Shown: positions 55,324 through 64,000 of the stretch, one piece after another
Position numbering within the stretch: the stretch's first letter is position 1
Layout: every line of letters starts with the position of its first letter
Origin: Barnesiella viscericola DSM 18177
Lineage (GTDB): Bacteria > Bacteroidota > Bacteroidia > Bacteroidales > Barnesiellaceae
NCBI RefSeq assembly: GCF_000512915.1
Contig: NZ_CP007034.1
Span: 1,736,001-1,800,000, forward strand
DNA: 64,000 bases
Direction: 5' to 3'
The notes under the pieces: generated by a model
Databases searched by the model: none
Told to the model about the DNA's origin: nothing
What the model saw: only the letters and a program-made list of their open reading frames with translations
Program-made: the position numbers and the translations under genes

Positions 55324-57051
55324 TTATTCGGGCCAACCGGGATTCTGTCCAAGCAACGGGTTCTTGATGCGCTCGGCATAAGGTACCGGCCACAGGTAGT
55401 GCACGGCCGGGTCGAAATAGCGGGGACCACCCTCGGCACGCGATTTCTCGTAGATAATGTCGCCGAACTCATCGACACCGGTATCGGGATAGGGATTGGC
55501 TCCCAAGTCGTTGATGCAAACCCGTTCGCTCGGACCCGTGATAGCCCGGCCGAAGCGCAATTCGCCTTCACGCCAGCGCATCACGTCGGCATACCGCATA
55601 CCATCGAGCACCATCTCGATGCGACGCTCACGCTTGATTTCGGTCCAGAGGTCGAGGTTCCAGGCCTTCAACTCGTCCAGATTCATGCGGTGCATGCCCA
55701 CCCGGTCTCTCAGCTTGTTGATCGTATAGTTGATCTGGTCTTGCGTGAGGGTCCCGTTCAGCTGATACATGGCCTCGGCATAGATGAGCAATACCTCGGG
55801 GTAGCGCAACACATTGAGGTTGTTGTGCGACAGGTTGTAGTTACCGGCAATCTGCTTATCGTTGTACTTCTTGAAATAGAATCCGGTGCGGGCATTGGCC
55901 CCGTTGTTACCGGCCTGCAAGGGAAGAAAGCGAGGCAAGTTGAATGTCTTGTTGGGTTTCTTGGTCTCGGCATCGCCATCATCACCACCAGGCCACTCGT
56001 CACCGGGGCAATAGAGCGTCATATACATGCGGGGATCACGGTTCTTGAAATAGTCGGCATAATGTTCCTCGGGGAAGGTGTACAGGTCGGAGGTAACGAT
56101 ATCGGTACGCTTGTAATATTCCAGACCAGCCTTGGCCGGTTTGCCATCGGTGCACAAATAGGCATCGACCAGCGATTTGGCGGGATTGAGGCGGATATAG
56201 TCGACCGGGCAGCAGGATTCGTTGGAAACGTTGTGGGTGCGCACGTCGGGTACATAGACACTGTAAATCATCGACTCGGTGTTGTCGGGATTGATTTCGG
56301 TATCACCCTCGGGCTGATATACCATACCGTAGTCGTACAGCTTGTAAGGGCTCTTGTCGATAATCTCTTTGGAGAGCGATGCAGCCAACTCGTAACGCCC
56401 GTTTTGCAGGGCGATACGGGCCTGCATGGCCAAGGCACCCCAGCGGTCGATACGACCTACGTTCTCGCCCAGCTGGCGTTCACGCGGCAGTTTCGATGCC
56501 GCCCATGTCAAATCGTCCATCAGATGGTCTATCACTACATCGCGGTTGTCGCGGGGCACATAGGCCTCCTCGGCAGTGATGACGTGGTCGACCCAGGGCA
56601 CATCGCCCCAGAAGGTGGTCAACAGGAAGTAGAGATAGGATCTGATAACCTTTACCTCGGCGGCATAGACATCTTTGACATCCTGATCGACCTCGGCACG
56701 GTTGTAGTTATCGAGGAAGTTGTTGCACACGAAGATATATCCATAGGCCTGCTCCCAATAGGTGGTAAAGGGGAAGCCGTCGGTATAGGCGTGCTTGCCG
56801 CCCGATACCTTGCTCAATCCGCTCGTGATGTTACCCCACATGCAGGTCTCGGCACAACACTCGCTCCAGTTGATGATAAAGTCTTTGTAAAACGCTTCGT
56901 AGCAAGGATACAACGCGGCCCGCAGCTGTTCCTCGTTTTTCCAATAGGTCTCATTGGTGATCGAATCCTGCGGATAGCGATCCAAAAAGTCGGAGCAGGA
57001 AGTCGACAACAACACGACTACTGCCAGTATATATTTATATATCTTTTTCAT
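55324..57051 (-). CDS. RagB/SusD family outer membrane lipoprotein
   Basis: A 575-residue surface glycan-binding lipoprotein. The signal peptide ends in the lipobox STSC (Cys19), followed by SDFLDRYPQDSITNETYWKNEEQL, the usual SusD start. Tetratricopeptide-like helices follow, and the C-terminal part ends with the family's W-P-V-P-Y-AERIKNP-LL-QNPGW pattern. It forms the lid of the SusC channel encoded directly upstream (13-base gap). The bound glycan cannot be told from sequence. Confidence 0.96.
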   Translation of the reverse strand: MKKIYKYILAVVVLLSTSCSDFLDRYPQDSITNETYWKNEEQLRAALYPCYEAFYKDFIINWSECCAETCMWGNITSGLSKVSGGKHAYTDGFPFTTYWEQAYGYIFVCNNFLDNYNRAEVDQDVKDVYAAEVKVIRSYLYFLLTTFWGDVPWVDHVITAEEAYVPRDNRDVVIDHLMDDLTWAASKLPRERQLGENVGRIDRWGALAMQARIALQNGRYELAASLSKEIIDKSPYKLYDYGMVYQPEGDTEINPDNTESMIYSVYVPDVRTHNVSNESCCPVDYIRLNPAKSLVDAYLCTDGKPAKAGLEYYKRTDIVTSDLYTFPEEHYADYFKNRDPRMYMTLYCPGDEWPGGDDGDAETKKPNKTFNLPRFLPLQAGNNGANARTGFYFKKYNDKQIAGNYNLSHNNLNVLRYPEVLLIYAEAMYQLNGTLTQDQINYTINKLRDRVGMHRMNLDELKAWNLDLWTEIKRERRIEMVLDGMRYADVMRWREGELRFGRAITGPSERVCINDLGANPYPDTGVDEFGDIIYEKSRAEGGPRYFDPAVHYLWPVPYAERIKNPLLGQNPGWPE

Positions 57052-57064
57052 AATATATTAGTTT

Positions 57065-60000
57065 TTAGAATGTTGCGGTTAATCCAAATATGACGGTCTT
57101 GACCTGGGGATAGGCATCGCCCGAACTGGTTCTCACCTCGGGATCGTAGGCCCCGAAATAGTTGGAGAAGGTGAGCAGATTATCGGCCGAAACATATACT
57201 CTCACGTGTTCGAGCTTACACGGATTCAGCCATTTCTTGGGCAAGCTGTAACCCAACTGAACGTTTTTCAGACGCAGATACGATGCATCTTCCAACCAAT
57301 AGTCGCTGAAAAGCAGGTTGTGTGTCTGCGATTGGTACATACGCGGATATGTAGCGCCGGGATTGGAGGGAGTCCAACGGTCCAGATGTTCTACCTTGGG
57401 CACCGAGTAATCGTTGATAAAGCAGTGACGAGCCTCGTCCGAGAGGTAACCGTTCACCTGACCGATACCTTGCAGGTAGAAACTGAAATCGAATCCTTTC
57501 CACTCGACCGAACCTTTCAGCGAGAAGGCGTAGTGCGGATCTTTGTCGCCGAATACCACCTTGTCGTTGTCGTCGATTACACCGTCGGGCACCCCGTTGG
57601 GACCGCTGATGTCGCGATACTTGATATCACCGGGTTGGGTGATGGCTTCGGCAGCCTTGGGTATGGCAAATTTGGGATTGATATAGCGGCCGTCGCTGTC
57701 GACACCGCCAAAGTCATCGATTTGAGCCAGGCCGTCGGTAAGGTAGCCGTAGTAGGCGTCGATGGGATCGCCCTCGCGACGGATATAATTACCCAACGAA
57801 GGTTCGCTGGCTCCCAGGTCGATAATCTTGTTACGCGAGTCGGAGAGGTTGAAGGCTACGCTATACTTCACCTGGTCGATGCGGTCGCGCCATTGAATCC
57901 ACCATTCCCAACCTTTATTCTCGATTTCACCCATGTTCTCGAACGGCAGGTTGGCCGAACCCGAGATACCTACCAGCGTAGGATAGATGGGCTGAACCAG
58001 AGCGTCGATATTGTTCTTCTTGTACCAGTCGAACGTGGTCGACAGGCGGTTGTCGAAGAACGAGAGGTCGATACCCACATTCAACATGCGAATGGTTTCC
58101 CACTTGATATTCTTGTTACCCAACTTGGTCTGTTGGAAACCCACGTTGTTTGTTCCACCGATAGGATAGGTTTTGTCGACCCGCTCGATAGGAGTCAGGT
58201 AGGGATAGTAGTTGCTGCTGATATTCTGGTTACCCAGCTCACCCCACGAAGCACGGATCTTACCGCCGGTAAGTACCGATTGAGCCCACTCGAAGAAATT
58301 CTCCCGGGCAAAGTTCCAACCGGCCGAGAAGGAGGGGAAGTAACCCCAACGGTTCTCCTTGGCAAAACGCGAGGTTCCGTCGATACGGAGGTTGGCCTCG
58401 AACAGATATTTGTTGTCGTAGGCGTAGTTGACACGACCGAAATAGGAGCGCAAAGCCCACGATTGTTTGATACCGCCGTTGGTAATGTCCTCGGTACCGG
58501 CATCGAGCACGTAGATGCCGTCGAGCAGAATATTCTTACGGCTTGCTGTGAGCGTGCTGCGATTTTCCCACTCCTGCGAGAAACCCAGCAAAGCCGATAC
58601 TTCGTGCTTCTGAGCAAAAGTCTGGTTGTATTTCAAGGTAGCCTGTGCCGTTTGAGTGAGGTAGTTGTACTGACTTTGCGACACGTAGTTTCTCAAATTC
58701 TCGTTACCGCTGCTGGGAGTACCGTCCTGATAGTACTGATACATGGCCGGGTTATATTCGTTGGTCTCCCGCGAGTAATAGTTGGCGGCATATTGACCGG
58801 TCAGGTGCAACTGGTCGATGATACGGATATCGGCTCCCACGATACCGTTGAAAGTACGGGTCTGACGCTCCTCGGTACCCGAGTTGTAGGCTACATCGAC
58901 CGGGTTGCGAACCATGCCGAACGAATACCACTCGGTGTCGCTCCACGTACCGTCGGGATTCTCCTGCTGCCATTTGACCGGCAACAGCGGCGAGATGCGT
59001 TGTGCCAGGCGGAACACACCCGACGTGCCGCTATATCCGGCTTCGCTGCGGAAGAAGTCGACGTAGCTCATGTTACCCGTAATCTTGATGCGGTCGAACA
59101 CCTCGGTATTGACCGACATACGGGCGTTGTGACGGTGAGAGTTGAAGGCGTCGCCTACCACGAGACCCTCCTGGTTCAAATAGCCATACGAAATGAAGTA
59201 GCCGCTCTTGGCCGTTCCGCCCCGGATACTCAGATTGTGGTTGGTCTGGAAGGCACTCTTCTTGTACACTTCGCCAATCCAGTCGGTATTGGAGTAGTCG
59301 TTGGGATAACGACCCGAATCGTATTTCTCAAAAGCCGTCTGGTCATAGGGAGCCGAGAATCCGGCAGCTACCATGGCCTCGTTCGACAGCGTCATGTAGT
59401 CGCGACCGTTGACCAACCGGGGCAGACGGGTCGGACTCTGCCAACCGGCATATCCCGAGTAGGTGAGTTTGGCCTTTTCGTTCACACCGCTCTTGGTCGT
59501 CACCAAGATGACACCGTTGGCGGCCCGGGCACCGTAGATAGCAGCCGAAGCGGCATCTTTCAGCACCGAGATGCTCTCGATATCGCCCGGGTTGAGCAGG
59601 TCGAGGTCACCCCCGGCCACACCGTCGATCAGAATAAGCGGCGAGGTTTCACTGTTGATGGTACTCACACCGCGAATCACGATTGAGGTGGCGGCACCCG
59701 GCTGTCCCGAGGCGTGGGTCACCGATACGCCCGGCAACTCGCCCTGCAAGGCGGCTGCGGCACTGGTCACCGGACGGCTTTCGAGTTCGTCGCCCTTGAT
59801 CATCGACACGGCGCCGGTCACGTTGATTTTCTTCTGTACACCATAACCCACGACGACCACATCGTTGAGCGAGACCGAACTTTCGGCCATGTCCACATTG
59901 ACGGTCCCCGCCTTCTGTACGGTTTTCTTTTCGTCCTTATATCCTACATAAGAGAATTTCAGGGTGCTGCCCTCGGGCACATTGATGGCATACTTGCCAT

Positions 60001-60478
60001 CGACATCGGTCGAGGTTCCTTTCGACAGCCCCTCGATAACGACCGAGGCTCCTATGATAGGCTCACCCGTCAGGCGATCGACCACGGTACCGTTGACCGA
60101 CAAGCTCTTGCTGCTTTTACCGGTCGTACTCTTTCCGGTACTACCTTGTTGTTTGTCACGATTGTAGAGGAGGACACTGTTGTCCAAGAAGCGAAAACCG
60201 ATATTGGTTCCTTCAAAAAGTTGAGTCAGCGCCGCTTGCAGAGTCACATCGTTGACCTTCAAGGAAACAGGTTTGTCGGGATTGACAAACTCCTTGCTAT
60301 ATGCCACATTTACAGACGCTTGTTTTTTGATTTGCTCCATCGCCTGTTCTAACGTAACATGCTGTATGTTCAACGTTACTTTCTGTTGCTGAGCGAATGC
60401 AACCCACGGAAAAGCAAGACAAAGCCCTCCCACCATACACCACTTGCGGATGTATGGAAAAATGTATTTTTCCAGCAT
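57065..60478 (-). CDS. SusC/RagA TonB-linked outer membrane transporter with STN domain
   Basis: A 1,137-residue TonB-dependent importer. After the signal peptide (ending WVAFAQ) comes an STN domain (about 33-105, LNIQHVTLEQAMEQIKKQASVNVAYS), a carboxypeptidase-like beta domain (about 127-205, VNGTVVDRLTGEPIIGASVVIEG), a plug (DVVVVGYGVQKK near 210 to about 340) and a beta barrel ending in a terminal Phe (IFGLTATF). The STN domain is the part that contacts a FecR-type anti-sigma factor, and such a gene lies just upstream. Import is likely of oligosaccharides cut outside the cell. Confidence 0.96.
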   Translation of the reverse strand: MLEKYIFPYIRKWCMVGGLCLAFPWVAFAQQQKVTLNIQHVTLEQAMEQIKKQASVNVAYSKEFVNPDKPVSLKVNDVTLQAALTQLFEGTNIGFRFLDNSVLLYNRDKQQGSTGKSTTGKSSKSLSVNGTVVDRLTGEPIIGASVVIEGLSKGTSTDVDGKYAINVPEGSTLKFSYVGYKDEKKTVQKAGTVNVDMAESSVSLNDVVVVGYGVQKKINVTGAVSMIKGDELESRPVTSAAAALQGELPGVSVTHASGQPGAATSIVIRGVSTINSETSPLILIDGVAGGDLDLLNPGDIESISVLKDAASAAIYGARAANGVILVTTKSGVNEKAKLTYSGYAGWQSPTRLPRLVNGRDYMTLSNEAMVAAGFSAPYDQTAFEKYDSGRYPNDYSNTDWIGEVYKKSAFQTNHNLSIRGGTAKSGYFISYGYLNQEGLVVGDAFNSHRHNARMSVNTEVFDRIKITGNMSYVDFFRSEAGYSGTSGVFRLAQRISPLLPVKWQQENPDGTWSDTEWYSFGMVRNPVDVAYNSGTEERQTRTFNGIVGADIRIIDQLHLTGQYAANYYSRETNEYNPAMYQYYQDGTPSSGNENLRNYVSQSQYNYLTQTAQATLKYNQTFAQKHEVSALLGFSQEWENRSTLTASRKNILLDGIYVLDAGTEDITNGGIKQSWALRSYFGRVNYAYDNKYLFEANLRIDGTSRFAKENRWGYFPSFSAGWNFARENFFEWAQSVLTGGKIRASWGELGNQNISSNYYPYLTPIERVDKTYPIGGTNNVGFQQTKLGNKNIKWETIRMLNVGIDLSFFDNRLSTTFDWYKKNNIDALVQPIYPTLVGISGSANLPFENMGEIENKGWEWWIQWRDRIDQVKYSVAFNLSDSRNKIIDLGASEPSLGNYIRREGDPIDAYYGYLTDGLAQIDDFGGVDSDGRYINPKFAIPKAAEAITQPGDIKYRDISGPNGVPDGVIDDNDKVVFGDKDPHYAFSLKGSVEWKGFDFSFYLQGIGQVNGYLSDEARHCFINDYSVPKVEHLDRWTPSNPGATYPRMYQSQTHNLLFSDYWLEDASYLRLKNVQLGYSLPKKWLNPCKLEHVRVYVSADNLLTFSNYFGAYDPEVRTSSGDAYPQVKTVIFGLTATF

Positions 60479-60514
60479 AAATTGTGAGTGTTTATTATAT
60501 TATTAGACTATAAG

Positions 60515-61456
60515 TTATTTCTCTTTCACTGCATAAACATTCTCCGATATTTCATTAATTTTTATGGGGGTAATGGCGGTCATCATTTCGAGGATACCTG
60601 ACAGGTTGTTGAGCTTGCAGGTGAAATTATAGGTGAAGGTATTTATCTGCTTGTCCCGCACGTCGAAGGTGACATCGAATTGTCGCGACAGCGTGGTCAA
60701 GACCTCGTTCAAGGGCGCATTTCTAAATACCAGTTTATTATCTTTCCAGTCCGAAGCCTCCTGGTAATACTCGTTTCGCATCACCTTACAGACTTTGCTT
60801 CCTTTCTCATAGACTGCCGTCTGGCCGGGTTCCATCTGATACGATCCCATCTTCTCGGCATAGGGATAGCTAATCACGATACCGCCCTCGTTGAGCGTCG
60901 TGGTCACCACCGAGTCGGTGGGATAGACCGAGACGTTGAACTGGGTTCCCGTCACCCGGATATTCATCTCGTCGGCCTGCACCATGAAGGGTTTCGACGC
61001 GTCTTTCTTCACCTCGAAGTAGGCTTCGCCCACCAAGGTCACCTCGCGTTTGTTGCGGGCAAACTTTTCGGGATAGACCAGTTTCGAGTCGGCATTCAGC
61101 CACACTCTCGTACCATCTTCGAGCAGAACGACCAGCCGTTCGCCCCGCAAGGCACAAATTTCCTTGTACTCGGGCTTGGAGAAATCAAAACTTTGGTAAG
61201 CCAAATACCCCACATTCAACAGAACCAAAGCAATGGCACAAGCCCACTTGCAAATAGTTCCTATGCTGCGTCGTTCGCTCCGTCGAATACCCTCCGACAA
61301 ATTTTCATAGACTCCGAACTTGTCGAAATCGGGGACTTCACGACCTCCCATCGGCAAGGATTCGGCATTCATCAGCCGCTCTATATCCTTGTCGATGTGA
61401 TTCGAGATATAATTCAATATCTCGCTATCGGTTTGATGTCGTTTCCAAAGACGCAT
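60515..61456 (-). CDS. FecR family anti-sigma factor
   Basis: A 313-residue inner-membrane regulator. A cytoplasmic part (residues 1-66) would hold the ECF sigma factor, one membrane segment spans about 68-87 (ICKWACAIALVLLNVGYLAY), and the periplasmic FecR domain follows (LLEDGTRVWLNADSKLVYPEKF, VTLVGEAYFEVKKDASKPFMVQ). The C-terminal part (LNEVLTTLSRQFDVTFDV) is a DUF4974-like domain that meets the SusC STN domain. It lies between sigma and susC, 36 bases before the latter. Confidence 0.94.
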   Translation of the reverse strand: MRLWKRHQTDSEILNYISNHIDKDIERLMNAESLPMGGREVPDFDKFGVYENLSEGIRRSERRSIGTICKWACAIALVLLNVGYLAYQSFDFSKPEYKEICALRGERLVVLLEDGTRVWLNADSKLVYPEKFARNKREVTLVGEAYFEVKKDASKPFMVQADEMNIRVTGTQFNVSVYPTDSVVTTTLNEGGIVISYPYAEKMGSYQMEPGQTAVYEKGSKVCKVMRNEYYQEASDWKDNKLVFRNAPLNEVLTTLSRQFDVTFDVRDKQINTFTYNFTCKLNNLSGILEMMTAITPIKINEISENVYAVKEK

Positions 61457-61543
61457 AATTCATAGGCTTTCATTAATAATACACACCGAAAACTGAAAAG
61501 TATTATAGAAAAAATAATTTTTTTTCAATTATTTTTCTTCATC

Positions 61544-62095
61544 TCACAATAACAACGAGATAGCACATTGTCGAATAAGCTCTTTAATTTGCTTCAAGGC
61601 CTGGCTGTATTGGAACTTGACGGTATTGATCGACAGGTGCAACTTGTCGGCAATCTCCTGATTGGAATACTGCCCCGAAATTTTCAACGAGAAGATTTTC
61701 CGGCGCTGGGGCGACAGCTGGTCGATAGCCCTGCGAATCATGTCCAGCTGCTCCCGGTCGATTTCGTCATCGACCTGATCGTCGTCGATTCGTTCCAACA
61801 GCTCCAAGCAATCGTCCAGCACGAAGATGTTGTTCTTGGAATCGCGCAGAATATTCAAGATGTCGTTTTTCAACACCGTAAACAGAAAGTGATTCAACGG
61901 CCGCCGCTCGTCGAGACAGTCGCGCTTCGTCCAAATCTTCATAAAAAGATTTTGCACGGCATCTTCGGCCAACTCTTTATTACACAAATATTTGAACGCA
62001 AGCCGATAGGCCTGGTCCGAATAGGTGTTGTAAAGAATGGTAAAAGCCAACTGGTTGCCCTGTTTTAACTGTATCGTTAAAGCGACGTCGTCCAT
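61544..62095 (-). CDS. ECF RNA polymerase sigma-70 factor
   Basis: A 183-residue extracytoplasmic-function sigma factor. Region 2 includes YRLAFKYLCNKELAEDAVQNLFMKIWTKRD (residues 31-60), which contacts the -10 region, and region 4 is the helix-turn-helix YSNQEIADKLHLSINTVKFQYSQALKQI (about 145-172). With FecR and SusC it forms a cell-surface signalling relay that would turn on this locus when the glycan is bound. An AT-rich 87-base gap follows before fecR. Confidence 0.94.
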   Translation of the reverse strand: MDDVALTIQLKQGNQLAFTILYNTYSDQAYRLAFKYLCNKELAEDAVQNLFMKIWTKRDCLDERRPLNHFLFTVLKNDILNILRDSKNNIFVLDDCLELLERIDDDQVDDEIDREQLDMIRRAIDQLSPQRRKIFSLKISGQYSNQEIADKLHLSINTVKFQYSQALKQIKELIRQCAISLLL

Positions 62096-62215
62096 TTTTA
62101 TCGATTAAGAAAATCCTAGCACGTTGCAATATTCAAAAAAAATAATGAAATCACAAAACAATTTTGATGAATTTAGAGTTACAAATTGGGAGTGAAGCCT
62201 CCTCAAAAAGGTCAT

Positions 62216-62254
62216 AAAAAAAAGCTAAACAACCGACCAGCAGTTATTTAGCTT
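62216..62254 (-). terminator. Terminator of tRNA-Leu
   Basis: On the minus strand a 12-bp stem with one G-T pair (62243-62254 with 62222-62233) is followed by a T run at 62216-62221. Confidence 0.8.
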
Positions 62255-62258
62255 CAAG

Positions 62259-62342
62259 TACCCAGAGCCGGGATCGAACCGGCATGGAGGTTAATCCACT
62301 GGTGTTTGAGACCAGCGCGTCTACCGATTCCGCCATCTGGGC
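62259..62342 (-). tRNA. tRNA-Leu(CAA)
   Basis: An 84-base class II tRNA with a long variable arm. The acceptor GCCCAGA pairs with TCTGGGT (a G-T pair at the end), the anticodon stem CTGGT/ACCAG frames the loop CTCAAAC with anticodon CAA, and the T arm is CCGGTTCGATCCCGG. CCA is not encoded. Confidence 0.94.
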
Positions 62343-62355
62343 AGAAAAGACGTGG

Positions 62356-62387
62356 CAAAGGTAAGGATTGATTTTGAATGCGCCAAA
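62356..62387 (-). promoter_or_regulatory. Promoter of tRNA-Leu
   Basis: On the minus strand a perfect TTTG (62384-62387) and a perfect TACCTTTG (62356-62363) are exactly 20 bases apart, 13 bases before the tRNA. This is the best promoter match in the window. Confidence 0.75.
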
Positions 62388-62485
62388 TAATCTCTGTTTT
62401 TTTTCAAAAAAAGTTATTCTACACATCTTCCTAAGGAAAAATAAGTTACATTAGCGGAAGAATTAACATAAAAAATGGCACAATC

Positions 62486-63562
62486 ATGGAAAATCGATAT
62501 TGTGTAATTATGGGAGGCGGCGTAGGAAGCCGTTTTTGGCCGTTCAGCCGCAATAGCAGACCGAAACAATTTCTCGATTTCTTCGGGATAGGGCGTTCGT
62601 TGTTGCAAATGAGCTACGACCGTTTCGTGAAAATAATCCCCAAAGACCACATCTTCATCGTAACGAACGAAATCTATGTCGATGTGATTAAGGAGCAGCT
62701 GCCCGAACTGCCCGAAGCCAATATCCTGCTGGAACCGGCCCGACGCAATACGGCCCCCTGCATTGCCTGGGCGGCTTATCACATACGGGCCATCAACCCC
62801 AATGCCAACATTGTGGTAGCACCCTCCGACCACCTCATTCTCAAAGAAGAGGAGTTTGCCCGCTGCATCAATCTGGGGCTTGAATTCGTGGCCAAATATC
62901 CGGCCTTGCTCACCTTGGGCATCAAACCCAACCGGCCCGAAACGGGATATGGCTACATACAGATAGGCGAAGATGCCGAAGGCGACATCAAGACGGTGAA
63001 GACCTTTACCGAAAAACCGAATCTCGAATTTGCCAAAATGTTTGTCGAAAGCGGCGAATTTTTCTGGAACTCGGGTATCTTTATCTGGAATGTACAGACC
63101 ATCATCAAGGCCTTCCAGCGCTTCTTGCCCGACATCTCCAACCGTTTCGAGGAGCACAACGAGGTATTCAACACACCGGCCGAACAGGCGTTTATCAACG
63201 ACAATTTTGCGGCCTGTCCCAATATCTCGATCGACTTCGGCATCATGGAGAAGGCGTCGAACGTATTCGTACTCTGCGCCGACTTCGGGTGGAGCGACCT
63301 GGGTTCGTGGAGCGCCTTGTATGACCACTCGCCCAAAAACAAGGACGGCAACGTGGCTCAGGGCTGCAAAACATTGCTCTACAATACAGCCAACAACGTG
63401 ATTGCCGTGAAAGGCGACAAGCTGGTGGTTGTCGAGGGCCTGAAAGATTATATCGTTGCCGAAGCCGACAATGTACTGCTCATCTGCCCCAAGAGCGAGG
63501 AACAAAAAATCAAACAGTTTGTCACCGATGCCAAGATGGCCTACGACGATACCTACATCTAA
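62486..63562 (+). CDS. Mannose-1-phosphate guanylyltransferase
   Basis: A 358-residue cytoplasmic enzyme that makes GDP-mannose from mannose-1-phosphate and GTP, for glycan and GDP-fucose synthesis. The nucleotide-binding signature is GGGVGSRFWPFSRNSRPKQFLD (residues 10-31), with APSDHLI near 111 and FTEKPNLEFA near 175. It is the short single-domain type without the phosphomannose isomerase half. A one-mismatch -7 box (TACATTAG, 62447-62454) lies 31 bases upstream. Confidence 0.94.
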   Translation: MENRYCVIMGGGVGSRFWPFSRNSRPKQFLDFFGIGRSLLQMSYDRFVKIIPKDHIFIVTNEIYVDVIKEQLPELPEANILLEPARRNTAPCIAWAAYHIRAINPNANIVVAPSDHLILKEEEFARCINLGLEFVAKYPALLTLGIKPNRPETGYGYIQIGEDAEGDIKTVKTFTEKPNLEFAKMFVESGEFFWNSGIFIWNVQTIIKAFQRFLPDISNRFEEHNEVFNTPAEQAFINDNFAACPNISIDFGIMEKASNVFVLCADFGWSDLGSWSALYDHSPKNKDGNVAQGCKTLLYNTANNVIAVKGDKLVVVEGLKDYIVAEADNVLLICPKSEEQKIKQFVTDAKMAYDDTYI

Positions 63563-63596
63563 ACCCGTCGGCCAGTCGACCTCATCATTCAAGATA

Positions 63597-63636
63597 AAAG
63601 AGAGGGCCGGAGAACAATCTCCGGCCCTCTCTTTAT
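63597..63636. terminator. Bidirectional terminator between guanylyltransferase and deoC
   Basis: A perfect 17-bp stem (63597-63613 with 63618-63634) with a 4-base loop lies between the convergent genes. Confidence 0.85.
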
Positions 63637-63656
63637 CACATTATTTTTTCGCACGC

Positions 63657-64000
63657 TTAAAAGAATTTCGTGGGTGTGCCCCAAATATCGGTGAGCAGAT
63701 TGTTGGCCAATCGACTGGCACCGATTCTGAAATGTTCGTTGTTGAGCCATTTCTCGCCCAGCACCTCTTTGACCACGCAATAATACTTCACGGCATCGAC
63801 CGTCGTCGAGATACCACCGGCAGGCTTGAACCCGATCATCGTGCCCGTCTGCTCGTAATATTCCTTGATGGCCTGACACATCACATAAGCGGCTTCGAGT
63901 GTGGCAGCCGGCTCGGTTTTGCCCGTCGAGGTCTTGATGAAATCGGCTCCCGAATAGATCGACAGCAACGAGGCTTTCTTCACGTTGGAGGCCGTCTTCA
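63657..64000 (-). CDS. deoC: Deoxyribose-phosphate aldolase, C-terminal part
   Basis: The gene runs off the right edge; only about the last 114 residues are visible. The frame stays open to position 64000. The Schiff-base Lys motif FIKTSTGK and the GFKPAGGIS motif identify a class I DeoC, which splits deoxyribose-5-phosphate to glyceraldehyde-3-phosphate and acetaldehyde in nucleoside breakdown. The C-terminus ends in GASRLANNLLTD, as usual. Confidence 0.93.
   Translation of the reverse strand, partial: KTASNVKKASLLSIYSGADFIKTSTGKTEPAATLEAAYVMCQAIKEYYEQTGTMIGFKPAGGISTTVDAVKYYCVVKEVLGEKWLNNEHFRIGASRLANNLLTDIWGTPTKFF

Noticed and set aside
57206-59686. An 826-codon open frame antisense to susC
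   Set aside because: It lies wholly inside a clear SusC gene on the other strand and shows no recognisable domain. Long antisense frames are common here because of codon bias.
40944-62095. Heparan sulfate degradation locus
   Set aside because: Although a GH89 and an HGSNAT-like gene are present, there is no heparin lyase, sulfatase or unsaturated uronidase in the block, so a standard heparan locus is not supported.

Overview
The window looks like chromosome of a gut-type member of the Bacteroidales. The evidence is a SusC/SusD pair next to an ECF sigma factor and a FecR anti-sigma factor, promoter boxes of the Bacteroidetes type (TAnnTTTG, sometimes with an upstream TTTG about 20 bases away), short gene spacings, lipoproteins with an LxxC box, and a transposase of an IS982 type common in Bacteroides. 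Base composition is moderately GC-rich. A Barnesiella-like organism would fit, but the genus is a guess.

Positions 1-40,900 are mostly housekeeping genes on both strands: pnp; rpoN, a PAP2-like membrane protein, purE, ispG and a MATE pump in one forward run; an Lrp/AsnC regulator; a six-gene efflux operon (TetR, TolC, HlyD, two ABC ATPases, two permeases; 9329-16156); two FKBP-type isomerases; an IS982-family element (17945-18978); a sirtuin; a Na/Pi transporter; a nucleoside kinase; a polyprenyl diphosphate synthase; polA; mfd; a mechanosensitive channel whose 3' end overlaps mfd; ychF; an S41 protease; a PfkB sugar/nucleoside kinase; two tandem tRNA-Asn genes; a CorA transporter; a HAD phosphatase; an EamA transporter; and a secreted esterase-like hydrolase. 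Most convergent gene pairs share one strong hairpin terminator.

Positions 40,944-62,095 are one continuous minus-strand block that reads as a polysaccharide utilisation locus. In transcription order it holds: ECF sigma, FecR, SusC with an STN signalling domain, SusD, two secreted endonuclease/exonuclease/phosphatase (EEP) fold proteins, a GH127-type glycosidase, a third EEP protein with a C-terminal sorting-like tail, a beta-helix protein with a similar tail, a terminator, a GH89 alpha-N-acetylglucosaminidase lipoprotein, glycerate kinase, a GntP-type permease, a DUF5009 membrane protein related to heparan-alpha-glucosaminide N-acetyltransferase, and a second GH89. The adjacent acetyltransferase-like protein and GH89 enzyme resemble the lysosomal HGSNAT/NAGLU pair that acetylates and then removes alpha-linked glucosamine. 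With three secreted phosphodiesterase-fold proteins and no sulfatase or polysaccharide lyase, the locus may target an alpha-GlcN(Ac)-containing, phosphodiester-containing host or microbial glycan. This is the main point of interest.

The right edge carries tRNA-Leu(CAA), a mannose-1-phosphate guanylyltransferase, and the C-terminal part of deoC, which runs off the window.
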